Below are positions 34,440-45,313 of a stretch of 64,000 nt of DNA, in pieces. The DNA lies in the NCBI RefSeq assembly GCF_004379255.2, contig NC_056047.1, positions 26,116,293 through 26,180,292 of the forward strand, given 5' to 3'. Every line of letters begins with the position of its first letter. Within the stretch, counting starts at the first letter, position 1. Position numbers and translations under genes: made by a program. This DNA comes from Salvia splendens. Taxonomy: Eukaryota; Streptophyta; Magnoliopsida; Lamiales; Lamiaceae. The notes under the pieces are model-generated. The model had not been told where the DNA came from. It saw only the letters and a list, made by a program, of their open reading frames with translations, and ran no database searches.

Positions 34440-35700
34440 AATAAATAGATAAATCCATTTAATAATATGATAATTAATCTCACTGGATAATTATTGAAAT
34501 TATTTAATAAATCTAGGGAGATTTAATTAAATAATTAATTTCTTATCTTATCCAAAATAGGAATTTCGGATTTCATACGATTTATTTGGATAATGACTAT
34601 CCAAACTAATTTAGGATTTATCTAGATAGAATTGAATCTATCTAAATCCTCTTAGGATTATTCTAGATTTTACATGGATAAAATCAAATCCTAAAATTCA
34701 AGATAAAACTGACCTTGGATTATCATTATCTAAATCTTACCAGGATATTTCAGGATAAATCAAATTTCTCCAAGTCCATAAGACGAAGATAAAATCCAAT
34801 CATTCCAAGATTTAAAGAATCTTAGATTATTTAGAATAAGAAACTAGAATATATCATATCTATTAGGATTTATTCTAGATAAAATTAAGTTTATCAAAAT
34901 CCAATTAGATTGGGATTATCTTGTATTATCTTTATCCAAATTTATCTAGGATATTTTCTAAATAGAAATAAATCTATTTATATCCATAAAATTAGGATAA
35001 ACTAGAATTAATATTAATTAATTCAACTAGGATTTAACTAGATAGAACTAAATCTATCTTAAATCCAAAAGATAATTACAATACTGGATTAACAATTATC
35101 TAAATCTTCTAAGATATATTCTAGATAGATATAAATCTATCAATATCTATAAGATAGTGATACATTTAATTATCTAAATCTACTTGGATATTTTCTAAAT
35201 AGAATTAATTCTATAAATATCCATGAGATAAAGATAAATATGGATTTTAATTATACAAATCTACTAAGATATATTCTAGATAGATATAGATCTATCAATA
35301 TCTACAAGATATGTATAAACTTAATTAATATTTATCTTAGTCAATCAAGGATTCAACAAGATAGAATAAAATCTGTCTGAATCCATATGACGTAAATAAA
35401 TTTAATTACTATCATCCACATTCATCTAGGATTTCTCTAGATATAATTAAATATATCTAAATCTATAAAATGAGGATAAAATCCAAATATAATTAATTAT
35501 TTATCTAGTCTATCTAAGATTTATTCACATAGAATTAAATCTATATAAATCCATAAGATAAAATAAAATAATTATTGTTATCCAAATTTATCTAGGATTT
35601 ATCTAGATAGAATTCAATCTATCTAAATCCATAAAATAAGGATAAATATCTCATTAATCCATACTTTAATTAAAAAATTAACTTTTAGATAATCCAATTA
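34440..35700. repeat. Degenerate AT-rich tandem array with internal inverted repeats
   Basis: About 1.25 kb is built from ten or more diverged units, roughly 80-110 bp each, around the phrase ATCTAGGATTTATCTAGATA followed by GAATT(A/C)AATCTATCTAAAT. Each unit holds an inverted repeat of the type TCTAGATAGA...TCTATCTA. It lies between the PBS and the putative gag relic of Copia-B. Confidence 0.7.
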
Positions 35701-35763
35701 AATTGATAAATTCAAAACTTATTCTAATTATATCTTGAATATATCCAAAATTATTCCTAGGGT

Positions 35764-36172
35764 TTAGGAAACTCTAACTAACTTTGGAAATATCAACGCA
35801 ACCACACGAGCCCGGGAACCGCCATTTGGCTCCCACTCAGAACACCACTGTGAGTCTGTGACAACAGCCTCCGGCGTTTGCCGACTGTTTTTTCGAGCCT
35901 GGAACTGCCCACGAAGGGCTCCCACTCGAACCACAGCAGCTGATGTTGCTGCTGCGTTGTCGTATCGCCGGCGCTGCACTACGGGATACCGACGATGTTG
36001 TCGCTGCGTCGTCGCACCTGCTGCTGCCCGATCGCCGCTTTTGCGAGCCCAACAGCCCCGCTGGCAGCCACATCGTTTCTGCTGCACCGCACTGCAAAGA
36101 AAACCCAGCCCGAAGGCTAGGGCAGCCTGCCCTCCAGGAACAGATCAGCCACCGGAGATGCTGCTGTCATGA
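35764..36172. other. GC-rich island in the Copia-B leader
   Basis: About 400 bp of CG-rich sequence with GCTGCTG- and GTCGTCG-like runs interrupts an otherwise very AT-rich leader. Open frames exist on both strands (about 104-108 residues), which is expected of GC-rich DNA. No motif was recognised. It may be a structured leader or a captured piece of host DNA. Confidence 0.45.
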
Positions 36173-36670
36173 TTCGGCAGCCTTGCGGATAACACCGTTG
36201 TTCCATGTCTCAAACAATTCGAATGTAGCGATTCACCGACGTCGTGATACAAAATCACGTACGAATTGAACAATGGTTAATCAAAACCATAATATCATGT
36301 AATTATTGCTTACCAAAAAAATTAGTTAATAGAATCACTACATTCACGCAATTCAAAATGAATTCTTGCGTATATCACCGCAATTCACTCCACGTAACAA
36401 TATGCACGAAAAAATGATTACAATAACAATAAGTAATCATATGTAATCATTTCATACATGTACAAGTAATGATGACAGATCACAAATCACAAATTTAAAA
36501 AAAACGAGATTTGATTCTTTCAAATCGTGCAATTAGGCGATACGTGTGGAAGGTGAAGGCGGAGAAATAAAAATCTCTATCAAAGATACAAACTTTGTTT
36601 ACACGTACAAAACATATAAACAACGCTTATGCATTCAAGCAATTCACATAACATGAAATTAATCCACATA

Positions 36671-36699
36671 ATCAGAGCCAAAAATTGGCTCTGATACCA
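36671..36699 (-). other. Copia-B primer-binding site within a perfect inverted repeat
   Basis: The minus strand reads TGGTATCAGAGCC at 36699-36687, complementary to the 3' end of initiator tRNA-Met and two bases from the LTR. The 10-bp arms ATCAGAGCCA (36671-36680) and TGGCTCTGAT (36686-36695) are perfect inverse complements, with a 5-base loop. The PBS can therefore fold back on itself. Confidence 0.8.
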
Positions 36700-36701
36700 A
36701 T

Positions 36702-36986
36702 TGCTGGGGTTGTGAAATTCTATTTCTCTTCTACAAAGGACCGACTGCGTCACCTTTTGTGAACGTCGTTCACGACCAGTCTACTATGTAGAAGAATTAG
36801 ACTTATTTGCTTCTTATACATTTAAATATTTGAGAAACATCTTATAAATGCATAAGTAAACACCAATGCGATAAAATTAATTCTTCTCGCCTTGGGTTAA
36901 AAGTGGATTGTAGAATTTATTGTATACAAACAATTCTATCCGTGCAACATGCTCGAAATATGCTTTTCAGTATACCAATCCTAACA
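36702..36986 (-). repeat. Copia-B 5' LTR with internal deletion (285 bp)
   Basis: It has both proper ends (TGCTGGGGTT on the left, CCTAACA on the right) but lacks about 1.18 kb present in the other LTR. The junction joins TGCTGGGGTT directly to GTTGTGAAATTC. The two deletion endpoints share GGTT, which suggests recombination between short repeats. Confidence 0.85.
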
Positions 36987-36991
36987 CTCAG

Positions 36992-37489
36992 TAGCCAGGT
37001 GTTCGCCTATCCTTTCAGTGTCTATAATCTTCCTCGGTTGAGTTGGGTGGCCTCTTCTAAATTCTGCAGAGCTTGCAAAACTCATGTAGAAACTCGTAGG
37101 GACATTCTATCTTGCGGCCATAAAAGTATGGCATCACTGCCAGTAACATTGGTCTTGATGTCTATCAATCTCTGAGCTGGGGTGATCACTATTGCTTGTG
37201 CCGGCTCGCCGTTCAAATGAGCATTGAGCGAGCCGATCTCTGGATCGTTGTCTGGTTTAACCGCCATTTTGATGGTTCCTTCGTCTGAGTCTGCAGTCGA
37301 CTCAACTTCCTCCTTGATGGGTGGGACTAGGTCATCGTCACTTTCCGAACTCAGCTGGACCGGATCTCCTGTTTTCAACCCAGATCGGGTAGTAAAAGGG
37401 GAGACTGTTTTCTTTATCTGCCAACTAGTTTGAGCGTCTCTCCGACCAAATGAGCTATTCCAGTGTTCAGGCCTTGACCCTCTGCTCAT
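36992..37489 (-). pseudogene. gag: Athila-B gag, N-terminal part
   Basis: It starts MSRGSRPEHWNSS at 37489 (minus strand), the homologue of the Athila-A gag start. I chose this start over an upstream in-frame Met at 37537 because the homology begins here. It shares the blocks TVSPFTTRSGLKTGDP, NDPEIGSLNAHLNGEPAQAIV and IDIKTNVTG with Athila-A. A frameshift lies near 37120-37140, and Copia-B interrupts the gene at 36991. Confidence 0.82.
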
Positions 37490-37572
37490 AAACTGAAAAG
37501 AAAACGAAAAACAACAAATTAAAACTATGTACGCCAAAAATCCCTAAATGCACACATAAACAACGCCATCCA

Positions 37573-37590
37573 TCCCCGGCAACGGCGCCA
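37573..37590 (-). other. Athila-B primer-binding site (tRNA-Asp)
   Basis: The minus strand reads TGGCGCCGTTGCCGGGGA, an exact match to the complement of the plant tRNA-Asp 3' end. It lies two bases from the 5' LTR. Confidence 0.9.
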
Positions 37591-37592
37591 TT

Positions 37593-39041
37593 TGAAGTTC
37601 GTTTTAAAAGGGTGTGACTGTTGTGTTTCTTTTGATGGTGAATTCTTAGGTCCAGAGGATTCGCTAGAGCACAGGGTCTAGAAGATCATGAACTTTCATA
37701 ATGCATTCGTTGTCACAGCAACCCCCTACTTCAAAACCTCAACCTTCTACACTATTGGCTAGTATAGGGAAGTCGGGATCGAATCCACGAGGATGGAAGG
37801 GTTAGAATGCATTGAGAGGACTTTTGGATGGTTCGGTTGCTGCCACGCAATATGAGGGTTGAGTTTTAACTACTAGGCCTGAGAAATTAAATCTAGTCTA
37901 TTCTAACTACCAGACCTGGAGAATTGGAAGCACGTAAAATATAAATGCATTCATGATTCGAACCAAATGCAACTTGAGAATATTCACCAAATTCCTGGGT
38001 CAAGTAAATGAGTTCCCTAAATTGGCTAGACACAAAGCATGCAAAAGTAAACGACAAACAGGTTTCTCTAGTTGGCTACTTACAGAAAGCTGCAACTAAC
38101 AAACTAAAGTAAACTCGATTATAACTACCGATCGACTTCATCGTCTTCAACAAACGAACACGAAATGAACCAAACAGAACATGAAAACAGAGCATACTCC
38201 AAATCAAACGATGAACACTGTGATCAAACTAAAAATTATCAGATCTAATTCACTGGACCGAGTAAATCAGCAGTAACAGAGTTTTTCATGCAGATCTAAC
38301 ACACGTACTTCAGAGTCAAGCAAGTAAAAATGATCTAAGCTAAATCTGTCAGATTCACCACCGGCTAAACCAGATCCACAACTTCCAACACCATTTCAAC
38401 TCCAATTCAATAGATCCACTCCGATTTCATTGACCTCAACTCCGATCAACAACTCAATTGCGAAAAGCATCCAAATCAGCAAAACAGAACAGTAATCAAC
38501 AGAATCAGACGAAAACAGAAAACGAAACTTGATTAACCATAAACTGCAATTCAAGTCACAAACAGTCGCCGAATTTCCAGCAAGAAAATCGGCGAGATAG
38601 AGTACGTGCGAAAAGTAAATTGTTTCTTCGCTCCTTATAGGAGCGGTGTTACACTTCCAAACTGAACAAAAAACCACACTAAACTACCCCAGATCTCCCA
38701 TGGAACCAAGTGCGTGAACAAAGTGAGTGAATTTTTGAAAGTGAGCCGGAATACCCAAGGAAATTTTCTAACTAAGTGCCTCCACTTTTTCTTTAGCTTC
38801 CTTGTATTTATGGGCGTGGCTCAAATCCCTAGGGAAACAGACTTCGTAATTTGACAATTGTGCCCTTACGGATTTCGCTATTTTTCTTCACTTTTTCTCT
38901 TCTATTTTCTCTGCCCTGGTGATTGCTCTCTCTGCTTGGGTCTGGCAGATTTTTCACGCACCTGGACTTATAAATGCGCGTTAGCATCGTAGAAAACACA
39001 GAATTTATATCTAAAATAGATGCTTGAAACGAGCCTTATCA
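37593..39041 (-). repeat. Athila-B 5' LTR (1449 bp)
   Basis: On the minus strand it runs from TGATAAGGCTCGTTTC (39041) to CGAACTTCA (37593). It contains the GCGTGGCAGCAACC box (about 37841-37854) common to the Athila-type LTRs here, and a conserved block CTCGTGGATTCGATCCCGAC near 37785. The TATA-like motif at about 38805 is weaker than in the other copy. Confidence 0.88.
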
Positions 39042-39114
39042 ATGACTCATTAATAAAATTAAAAACACCTTTTATCTCTACTTTTTTCTACGTTATTCCA
39101 TTTCTATTACTTTA

Positions 39115-39199
39115 CTCCCTCCACTTAACACACAAAATAAAGTTGCATAAAATCCCGTGCCGCCCAAGAAAGGGGGCATCTTCCTTGGGACGGAGGGAG
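39115..39199. mobile_element. Stowaway-type MITE (85 bp)
   Basis: The ends CTCCCTCCACTT and GGGACGGAGGGAG are the classic Stowaway termini. TA dinucleotides flank it on both sides (39113-39114 and 39200-39201), as expected for Tc1/mariner-related MITEs. Confidence 0.82.
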
Positions 39200-39288
39200 T
39201 AATTTTTAATTTTAAATTAAATTTTATAATAAAACTATAATTTTAGAGTTTTTAATTATTAAAAAAATTCCACACTATGTACACAATG

Positions 39289-39330
39289 CACACACTTCAC
39301 ACACTACACACACACTTCACACACTACACA
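39289..39330. repeat. Short tandem repeat (CACACTTCACACACTACA)
   Basis: Two copies of an 18-20 bp CA-rich unit lie between the Stowaway MITE and the solo LTR. The stretch 39202-39386 holds nothing else recognisable. Confidence 0.7.
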
Positions 39331-39386
39331 ATTTCATTCCATTTGTATTCCTTACATTCACCAAGCACAAGAATGGAAAGGATCCT

Positions 39387-42300
39387 TGTAACACCCTTAC
39401 TCGATATATAACTCCAACAATCTCATCTTTTAACCAATATAATACATGTCACAATTTCAAATATTACATAATACTCAACTTATCACTTTATCTGTCAATC
39501 AACACAATATACAACTTTTGAGATAATCACTGTACTTTAGATCATTTTAGGCACATAACTTCTTTGAATCACATATATACAACACATATAGCACCATATA
39601 ACACATTATCCGTGTCACTTTCTTTGATCGGGCAACGCAATATATATAATATGAGACAATCATAACCATTTAATTAATGTTCAAGCACAACTATTATTTT
39701 TCAATAGATAACACATTCAGCATCAAATTCTGCTTAGTGGTGGACACGGGCACCTGTCATATACATCTGTATCAGATACTATCTGATGCTATGTTGTACA
39801 TCTACCATATGGCCTATCGTAAGACATCTGTCATATATTGCCCGTATAGGGCACATATCATATAAACCATTGCTTCGGTTTTCCAGAAGACGAATGATGA
39901 AACATGTGTGCAATACTGTTTTCCTATGGCATGACAACTATACCATGTGGCTCACTTAAGCAATGAGGCGTAACACATATATTTCACATCTCTTTTCACG
40001 TCGCTCAACACATGAAAGAATTTAAATTACTTTTCATATCATATACATGTTCACAATTTTCATATATATCTCCAACAATCTCACCTTTTATTATAACCAT
40101 CCCTGTCATGACACACTAAAATATACGGTTCATACAAGCTTTGGTCACTATTCGAGTATTTCACATTATAACATGTAAATAAATAAATTTCATGTATCCC
40201 ATAATTATATTTAAGCTCCATTATATAAGCACACAAACCACATAAGCACATAGTAATATTATTTATCAAAGTTAAAAACATTAAATTCTAGAATACGCGT
40301 AATCTTTACACGTCAACAAAAACTCTTTACTTGCTTACTCCATCATGGATCTCACCTTTTCCCCGGTCACTTTAGCTTACATCAGATTCTCCTAAGTTTT
40401 AAAAATAACCACATACATAATTCATAAATAAACACTTAAAACACAAAAAGAAAGCCAAAGTCACATCTATTTATTTCACTTTCTATGCTACTTCCTTCAT
40501 CACAAAAACAAGTCATTGAAATCATACATATATAAGTTAAAGCACTTCTAGCTATTTTCATATTAAGAAAAGGTGAATAACTCGACAATACTAATCAAAA
40601 ACTTCGAGAAAAGAAAGTTATACTCGGCTATCACAAAAATATAAATCTCCTATTTCTATTTTTTTCTTTGTAAAACAAACTTATTTAGTTTTCTTTCATA
40701 TGGGACAATCATTTTACTTCATGATTAAACTCAATCAGTTGACATTTTAAAGCTAAAACTTTAACCCAAATCCTTTAAATATTAATAAGCAACTAAAACT
40801 CTTCCTTCGTATCCTTTCAACAATTTTTTCAGCTTGTATATGGAACAACAAACAACATCAAACTTCACCACAAGGCAACCCCAACATCATGTAGTACCAA
40901 AATCATCAATAAATATATTTAAAAATGGAGGTCAAGAGCTTACGGTCACATATTATCCTCAACATCAGATTTTTCTTATCCTCAACATCAGATTTTTCTA
41001 TCGTTCAATGCTTGTTATATCATAACATAATCTTCATTGCATACTTTTAGAGCTAATTCACACAAATTCATCAAAACTACAAAACCTCCAACATCATGTA
41101 CCTTAATTTTCGACTCCAACAAAATCAACAAATTAAATTCTGTTTTCATACTTAAAACATACAAAGCAATCATCTCAAACATTACTCACTTCACAAAAAT
41201 CAACTTAAAACTCAAAACCCCAGGTTAGAACATTTGACAATTTATGATTTTCTACTCTCTCATATTAGAGCAAGGATTAGCTCAAACTAACATCACTACT
41301 ATACTAAGCATCAAGATTAACGAGTTCATGGAAGAATCTAACCTCCAATTTCAAAGATTTTTGAAATGTATGTGTGAAGCTTCAAACTCAATTCATGAAA
41401 TTGGAAAGAAAGTGAGAGAATTTGGGGTTGGGATGGACAACATAGGTTGGTGGCGTCCTGGAAGGATCACCGGCGAACTCGGGGCGATGACCGAACCAGC
41501 GGGAAGTGAGATGGTGGAAGGTTGGCAGTGAAGAGGAGAAAATGGCGCGAAGAGAGAGATAGAGGTAGGGCTGGGGAAAAATACCGAAATACCGAAATAC
41601 CGGCCTTATCGTACCGAAAAAATATCGAAAATACCGAATTTTTGGTATACCGTGACTTTCGGTACGGTATGATACCTTACCGAAAAATTTCGGTAAGGTA
41701 ACGGTATGGATTTTCAAATACCGCGGTATACCGCTGCATACCGAAATTCGGTATATACCGTAAATTAAGGTATATACCGTAAACTAAGGTATATACCACA
41801 AAAATATAAACACAATTATATATAAAATATATTTTATATATTTTTAAATTATAAAATCTATTGTGAAATATAAATATAATTATGAATAAATTATATTTAA
41901 TTTATTTTTAAAATTATAAAATATAAATAATATTCTAAAAAATCTAATTTTCTATTTTAATTGATGTTGAAAGTAAGGTATACCGAACTTCGGTATGGTA
42001 TACCGAAAATGAGGTACGGTATCGGTATGGAAATTCGTCATACCGAAAATAAGGTATACCGAAGTTCGGTATACCGAAAACTTTGGTAAGGTAAAGGTAT
42101 GATTTTTTCGCATACCGTATTTACGGTAAGGTATACGGTATGGTGGGTTCGGTAAGGTATACCGTATCTACCCACCCCTAGATAGAGGTACAGCTCTAAT
42201 TTCCTCTTCCTACTATTTTTTTATTTCCCTTTTTTTTCCTTTTTTTCTTTTTCTTTTCTTTTGGCTTACTCAGTCCCCTATCTTTGACTCTCAAAAGATA

Positions 42301-42828
42301 TACTCAAGTCATTTCCTTTTTCTTTCTATTTTAAACTCTAATTTAATTAATAACAGTATATAAGCATAGGATGATAGGGTCCTCTTATATTACTTATAGC
42401 ATCATAATCCGAAATTAAGACCAAATCTACATCCTTAGATTTTAAATTGTATAACGGACGAAAATGGAAAGTGCGCATATTTTTATGGGACGAAGGGAGT
42501 ATATTTTTTGCGAAAAAATAAATTAAATCGAGAGAGTTACATAAATTTAAAGTTTTAAGATGATTTTGAAGAGAGAGAAAGTAGGTAGTTTTAACTACTA
42601 TATGTATGAATTGACATTAATACCCTTTGAATTTATTTAATTATTGTTTAAATTTATATTATAATCCACTTGACATTATGTCATCCACTAGATTTCCCTA
42701 TCTAACGGTTAGGAATTGGTCTCAATTTTGGATTACTAATTAGTTAGCAATTGATCACCACCCACGATATACGTATACACACTAAAATCTAATTTCTATT
42801 TTCTACTTTATAAAATTGGGTTATTACA
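39387..42828 (-). mobile_element. Probable gypsy solo LTR on the minus strand
   Basis: The segment starts TGTAACACCC and ends GGGTTATTACA, an inverted pair TGTAA/TTACA typical of gypsy LTRs. It is flanked by ATCCT on both sides (39382-39386 and 42829-42833). The minus orientation is preferred because GGGTGTTACA is a common gypsy LTR 3' end. No PBS, PPT or pol sequence is inside, so a solo LTR formed by LTR-LTR recombination is the simplest reading. It contains a hAT element at 41566-42180. Confidence 0.6.
41566..42180. mobile_element. Non-autonomous hAT element (615 bp)
   Basis: The ends TAGGGCTGGG and CCCACCCCTA are inverted repeats of the hAT type, and GATAGAGG is duplicated exactly on both sides (41558-41565 and 42181-42188). 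Both subterminal regions are packed with variants of ATACCGAAAT and GGTATACCG, likely transposase-binding repeats. The AT-rich centre has no coding potential. Confidence 0.9.
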
Positions 42829-43189
42829 ATCCTCATTCCATTTCCTCCCTCATTTTCATCTCCATTCCATTCTTAACCATTCCATCATACCGAGAACCCC
42901 CTTAGTTACTAGTGTTAGCACACGTGTTACGCATGGATCAAACAATTTTCGGCTAAAGAACACAAATCAAAGGACTCGACGTTGCTGCTCGGTCGTCTTT
43001 CGCCGCAGCCAACGCTGCTTTGCTCCCTCCGCCTTTATCCGATCGACCCATAGTTAACTTGAATTGGTGGATAGGATGGGCCCACACATTGGAGCCGAGA
43101 AGGTGATGACACGAGTAATCATGGGGAGATATGTATGATAGGGTAGTCAGTGGAAGGTCAAATAAATAAGAGAATTAGATCTATTTAGC
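42829..43189. other. Unassigned stretch
   Basis: About 360 bp including a C/T-rich start and a moderately GC-rich part near 42950-43050. No feature was recognised. Confidence 0.4.
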
Positions 43190-43739
43190 AGATTATTTAG
43201 ACAAAATCTATTCGCGTAATTATCACATGCATCATGATCAAAACTTGAATTTAAACAGGCTTTTGATTAATTGAAACATAAAACATGCTTTTCTACGAGG
43301 GGAAATTATACCTTCTTGATTCTCTAAAGAATCAAAGATAGCTTGCTACTTCTCCACGTGATGATCTTCAATATTAGACCATAAATCTTCTGACTGGTTT
43401 CTGAACTGTATTTCGATATCAAGGTGGATTGATCTTATCAAAATACTAGGACATAAATTAAGAAGACAAAACTCCCACACAAAGTAGGGGAGGGAAAAGT
43501 CACGCCTCCTTTAAAGAGAGAGAGGGGGGGATGAAAATTTCACCAAAAAGTAGTTGTCTCTGTCTCTCCTTTATTCTCCTAATTATATTAAGTTGCATCA
43601 AGGATCTATGGAGGTTTGGATGAGGCCACACCTAATTGGCTCTTCTAATTGAACTTAAACCACAATTAAATACAAGCATATATTGGAATATTATTATTAG
43701 CCACTACATTAATAATATTGAATTACCCATTGAAAGCTA

Positions 43740-45242
43740 TACCTCTCTGCTCAATTCTAAACACACAAGTAAAAGCAATTAAGGTTCACGCAGATCGATC
43801 AAGAAACGTCGGCTGACGAATCAAGCAAGCTACTAAACTGGTCGTTGGGTGCGCAAACTGAGGCAGGACCCACAATACTATGAATTAGTAAAGGTAAGTA
43901 AGGGTCTAATTCCATAGAACTAGGTGTTCGCACATATGCTATGGACATTTTGGAACGGCTGCTGCCACGCAACTGTGGGTTAAGTTTTACTCTACTAAAC
44001 TTAACTTAAATGATCAAGACACAAAACTCTAACGGATCAACTGAACTAAACATGCATAAACAAAGACGCTCAGAATTGATCAACTAAGTGGATGTTAAAA
44101 CAGAAAACTCGTGGGACCACCACGTACGAACAAGAAAGCTGTAAAAGATCAAAAGGTGATGTAGACTGCTTCTTAACTAACTCTACTCTTCTTCTTCCCC
44201 AAAAACACCAAATTAAACACAGCCTTGAACATCATTTCAGATCGGAAACAAAGCATATACCCAAAAAAGAACGATTCACCGAATTCAAACTAGATCCATG
44301 CAATTTAATCACGTACGAAGCAGAGATAACAGTAACTAACCTATTTCATGCAAAACTCAGAACTAACATCCAGATCAACATAAATCGAAACACATAAAAC
44401 TAGATCTAGGCAATTAAACGAGATCCTAACACGATCAACCATGCTAAACATCGAAACCAACTTGCAAATTCTAGATCTACTCTGCATCCAACTAAAAACA
44501 TCACTACTTCAAACACTTCTCAGAATTCCAAATCAAAACAGAAAAAGCGCCCAGATTCAACAATTGCAACGTTCAAGACTTTGTGAAATATAAATTAAAC
44601 TAATGTAAAACTCATATCAACAAGATTCAAACAAACATATCTTCAAGAACAAACGTGAAATGAAAATAGACATATTGTATCGGCTCCTCGGAGCTAGAAA
44701 ACACAAAACAGAGTGCGTACTTCCTCTAACTAAGCTCTCTCCCTCCAAGCGAGGAGATAGAGAGTATTCCTTCGGTAAACTGACTTGCTTCATTCTTATA
44801 GTTTCCTTTCCCCATGATTCTACAGTTTGGAGTGGTATGGATGTGGCTAAGTGATGAAGAGTGAAGGTGTTTCTCGGTGACTTTGAGATTTCGCTGTGAT
44901 CCCGTCCCCCTTTCACCCAAGTCCTTGCTTCTATTTATAGGATGGCTTCAGCATAGGAAGACACTTTTCTTTCTCTCTCTTCTGACTCATCCTTCGCAGC
45001 TCATTGATGTCGGCTTTTCTTGATCAACTCGCACAGCTGCCAGGTCCAGTCACTCCGTCTTCTCTAGCTTGATCAGTTTGCTCCATATCTGGGCAGTTTT
45101 TCGCTTCAGTTCCCACTTGATCAAGTCGCATCAACACTTAGCTAATTTCCAATCCTGCTCACCAAAACTCCACTTTTCTTTGTATTATCACCCAATTCAA
45201 TATATTATCCACCATTAAAACTATGCATGAAACGAAATTACA
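43740..45242 (-). mobile_element. Athila-like LTR inserted in the copia LTR relic
   Basis: It contains GGCTGCTGCCACGCAA (near 43958), the box shared by the Athila-type LTRs. At the other end it has TGCATGAAACGAAATTACA, whose complement (TGTAATTTCGTTTCATGC) resembles the Athila-B LTR start. Orientation is minus. The left end is probably TGAAAGC near 43742, but no clean target duplication was found, so the boundaries may be off by tens of bases. Confidence 0.5.
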
Positions 45243-45313
45243 GGTAATTCGGGTTTCCACTTTTAAAAGGTTATTTTCCGCGCTAAAGATATAAATATCT
45301 AATAAATAATTAA

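Larger units (their letters stand above)
28963..36986 (-). mobile_element. Copia-B: Ty1/copia-type element on the minus strand, coding region decayed, 5' LTR internally deleted
   Basis: The ends are TGCTGGGG (28963) and CCTAACA (36986), flanked on both sides by CTCAG (28958-28962 and 36987-36991). On the minus strand the 5' LTR (36986-36702, 285 bp) is followed by a methionine-initiator tRNA PBS (TGGTATCAGAGCC, 36699-36687), and the PPT GTGGGAGAT (30436-30428) precedes the 3' LTR (30427-28963, 1465 bp). RT and RNase H can only be traced in fragments between about 30650 and 31750. The rest is AT-rich repeats and noncoding sequence. Confidence 0.85.
17891..39041 (-). mobile_element. Athila-B: Athila-type Ty3/gypsy retrotransposon on the minus strand, split by Copia-B
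   Basis: Read on the minus strand, it has a 5' LTR (39041 to 37593), a tRNA-Asp PBS (37590 to 37573), gag from 37489, then protease, RT, RNase H, integrase, ORF3, a 3' noncoding tail and a 3' LTR (18888 to 17891). Copia-B (28963-36986) splits gag. Without it the element is about 13.1 kb. Proteins and order match Athila-A, so the two are related families, but the LTR sequences differ. The 3' LTR lacks about 415 bp at its outer end, so the left target duplication is gone. Confidence 0.9.

Noticed and set aside
34440..35700. CRISPR-like array
   Set aside because: The repeats are diverged, AT-rich and contiguous with no regular spacers, and the sequence is a plant retrotransposon.
35764..36269. 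ORFs of 86-111 residues on both strands
   Set aside because: They lie in a short GC-rich island where stop codons are rare and show no domain or family resemblance. The island is reported as a feature and no protein is called.
41244..41531. Possible small host gene (95 residues) next to the hAT element
   Set aside because: It lies within the solo LTR boundaries, has no recognisable domain and no conserved start context. Chance is the simpler explanation.
44617..44920. Minus-strand ORFs of 64-99 residues
   Set aside because: They overlap the Athila-like LTR relic, whose sequence resembles other noncoding LTRs in the window.
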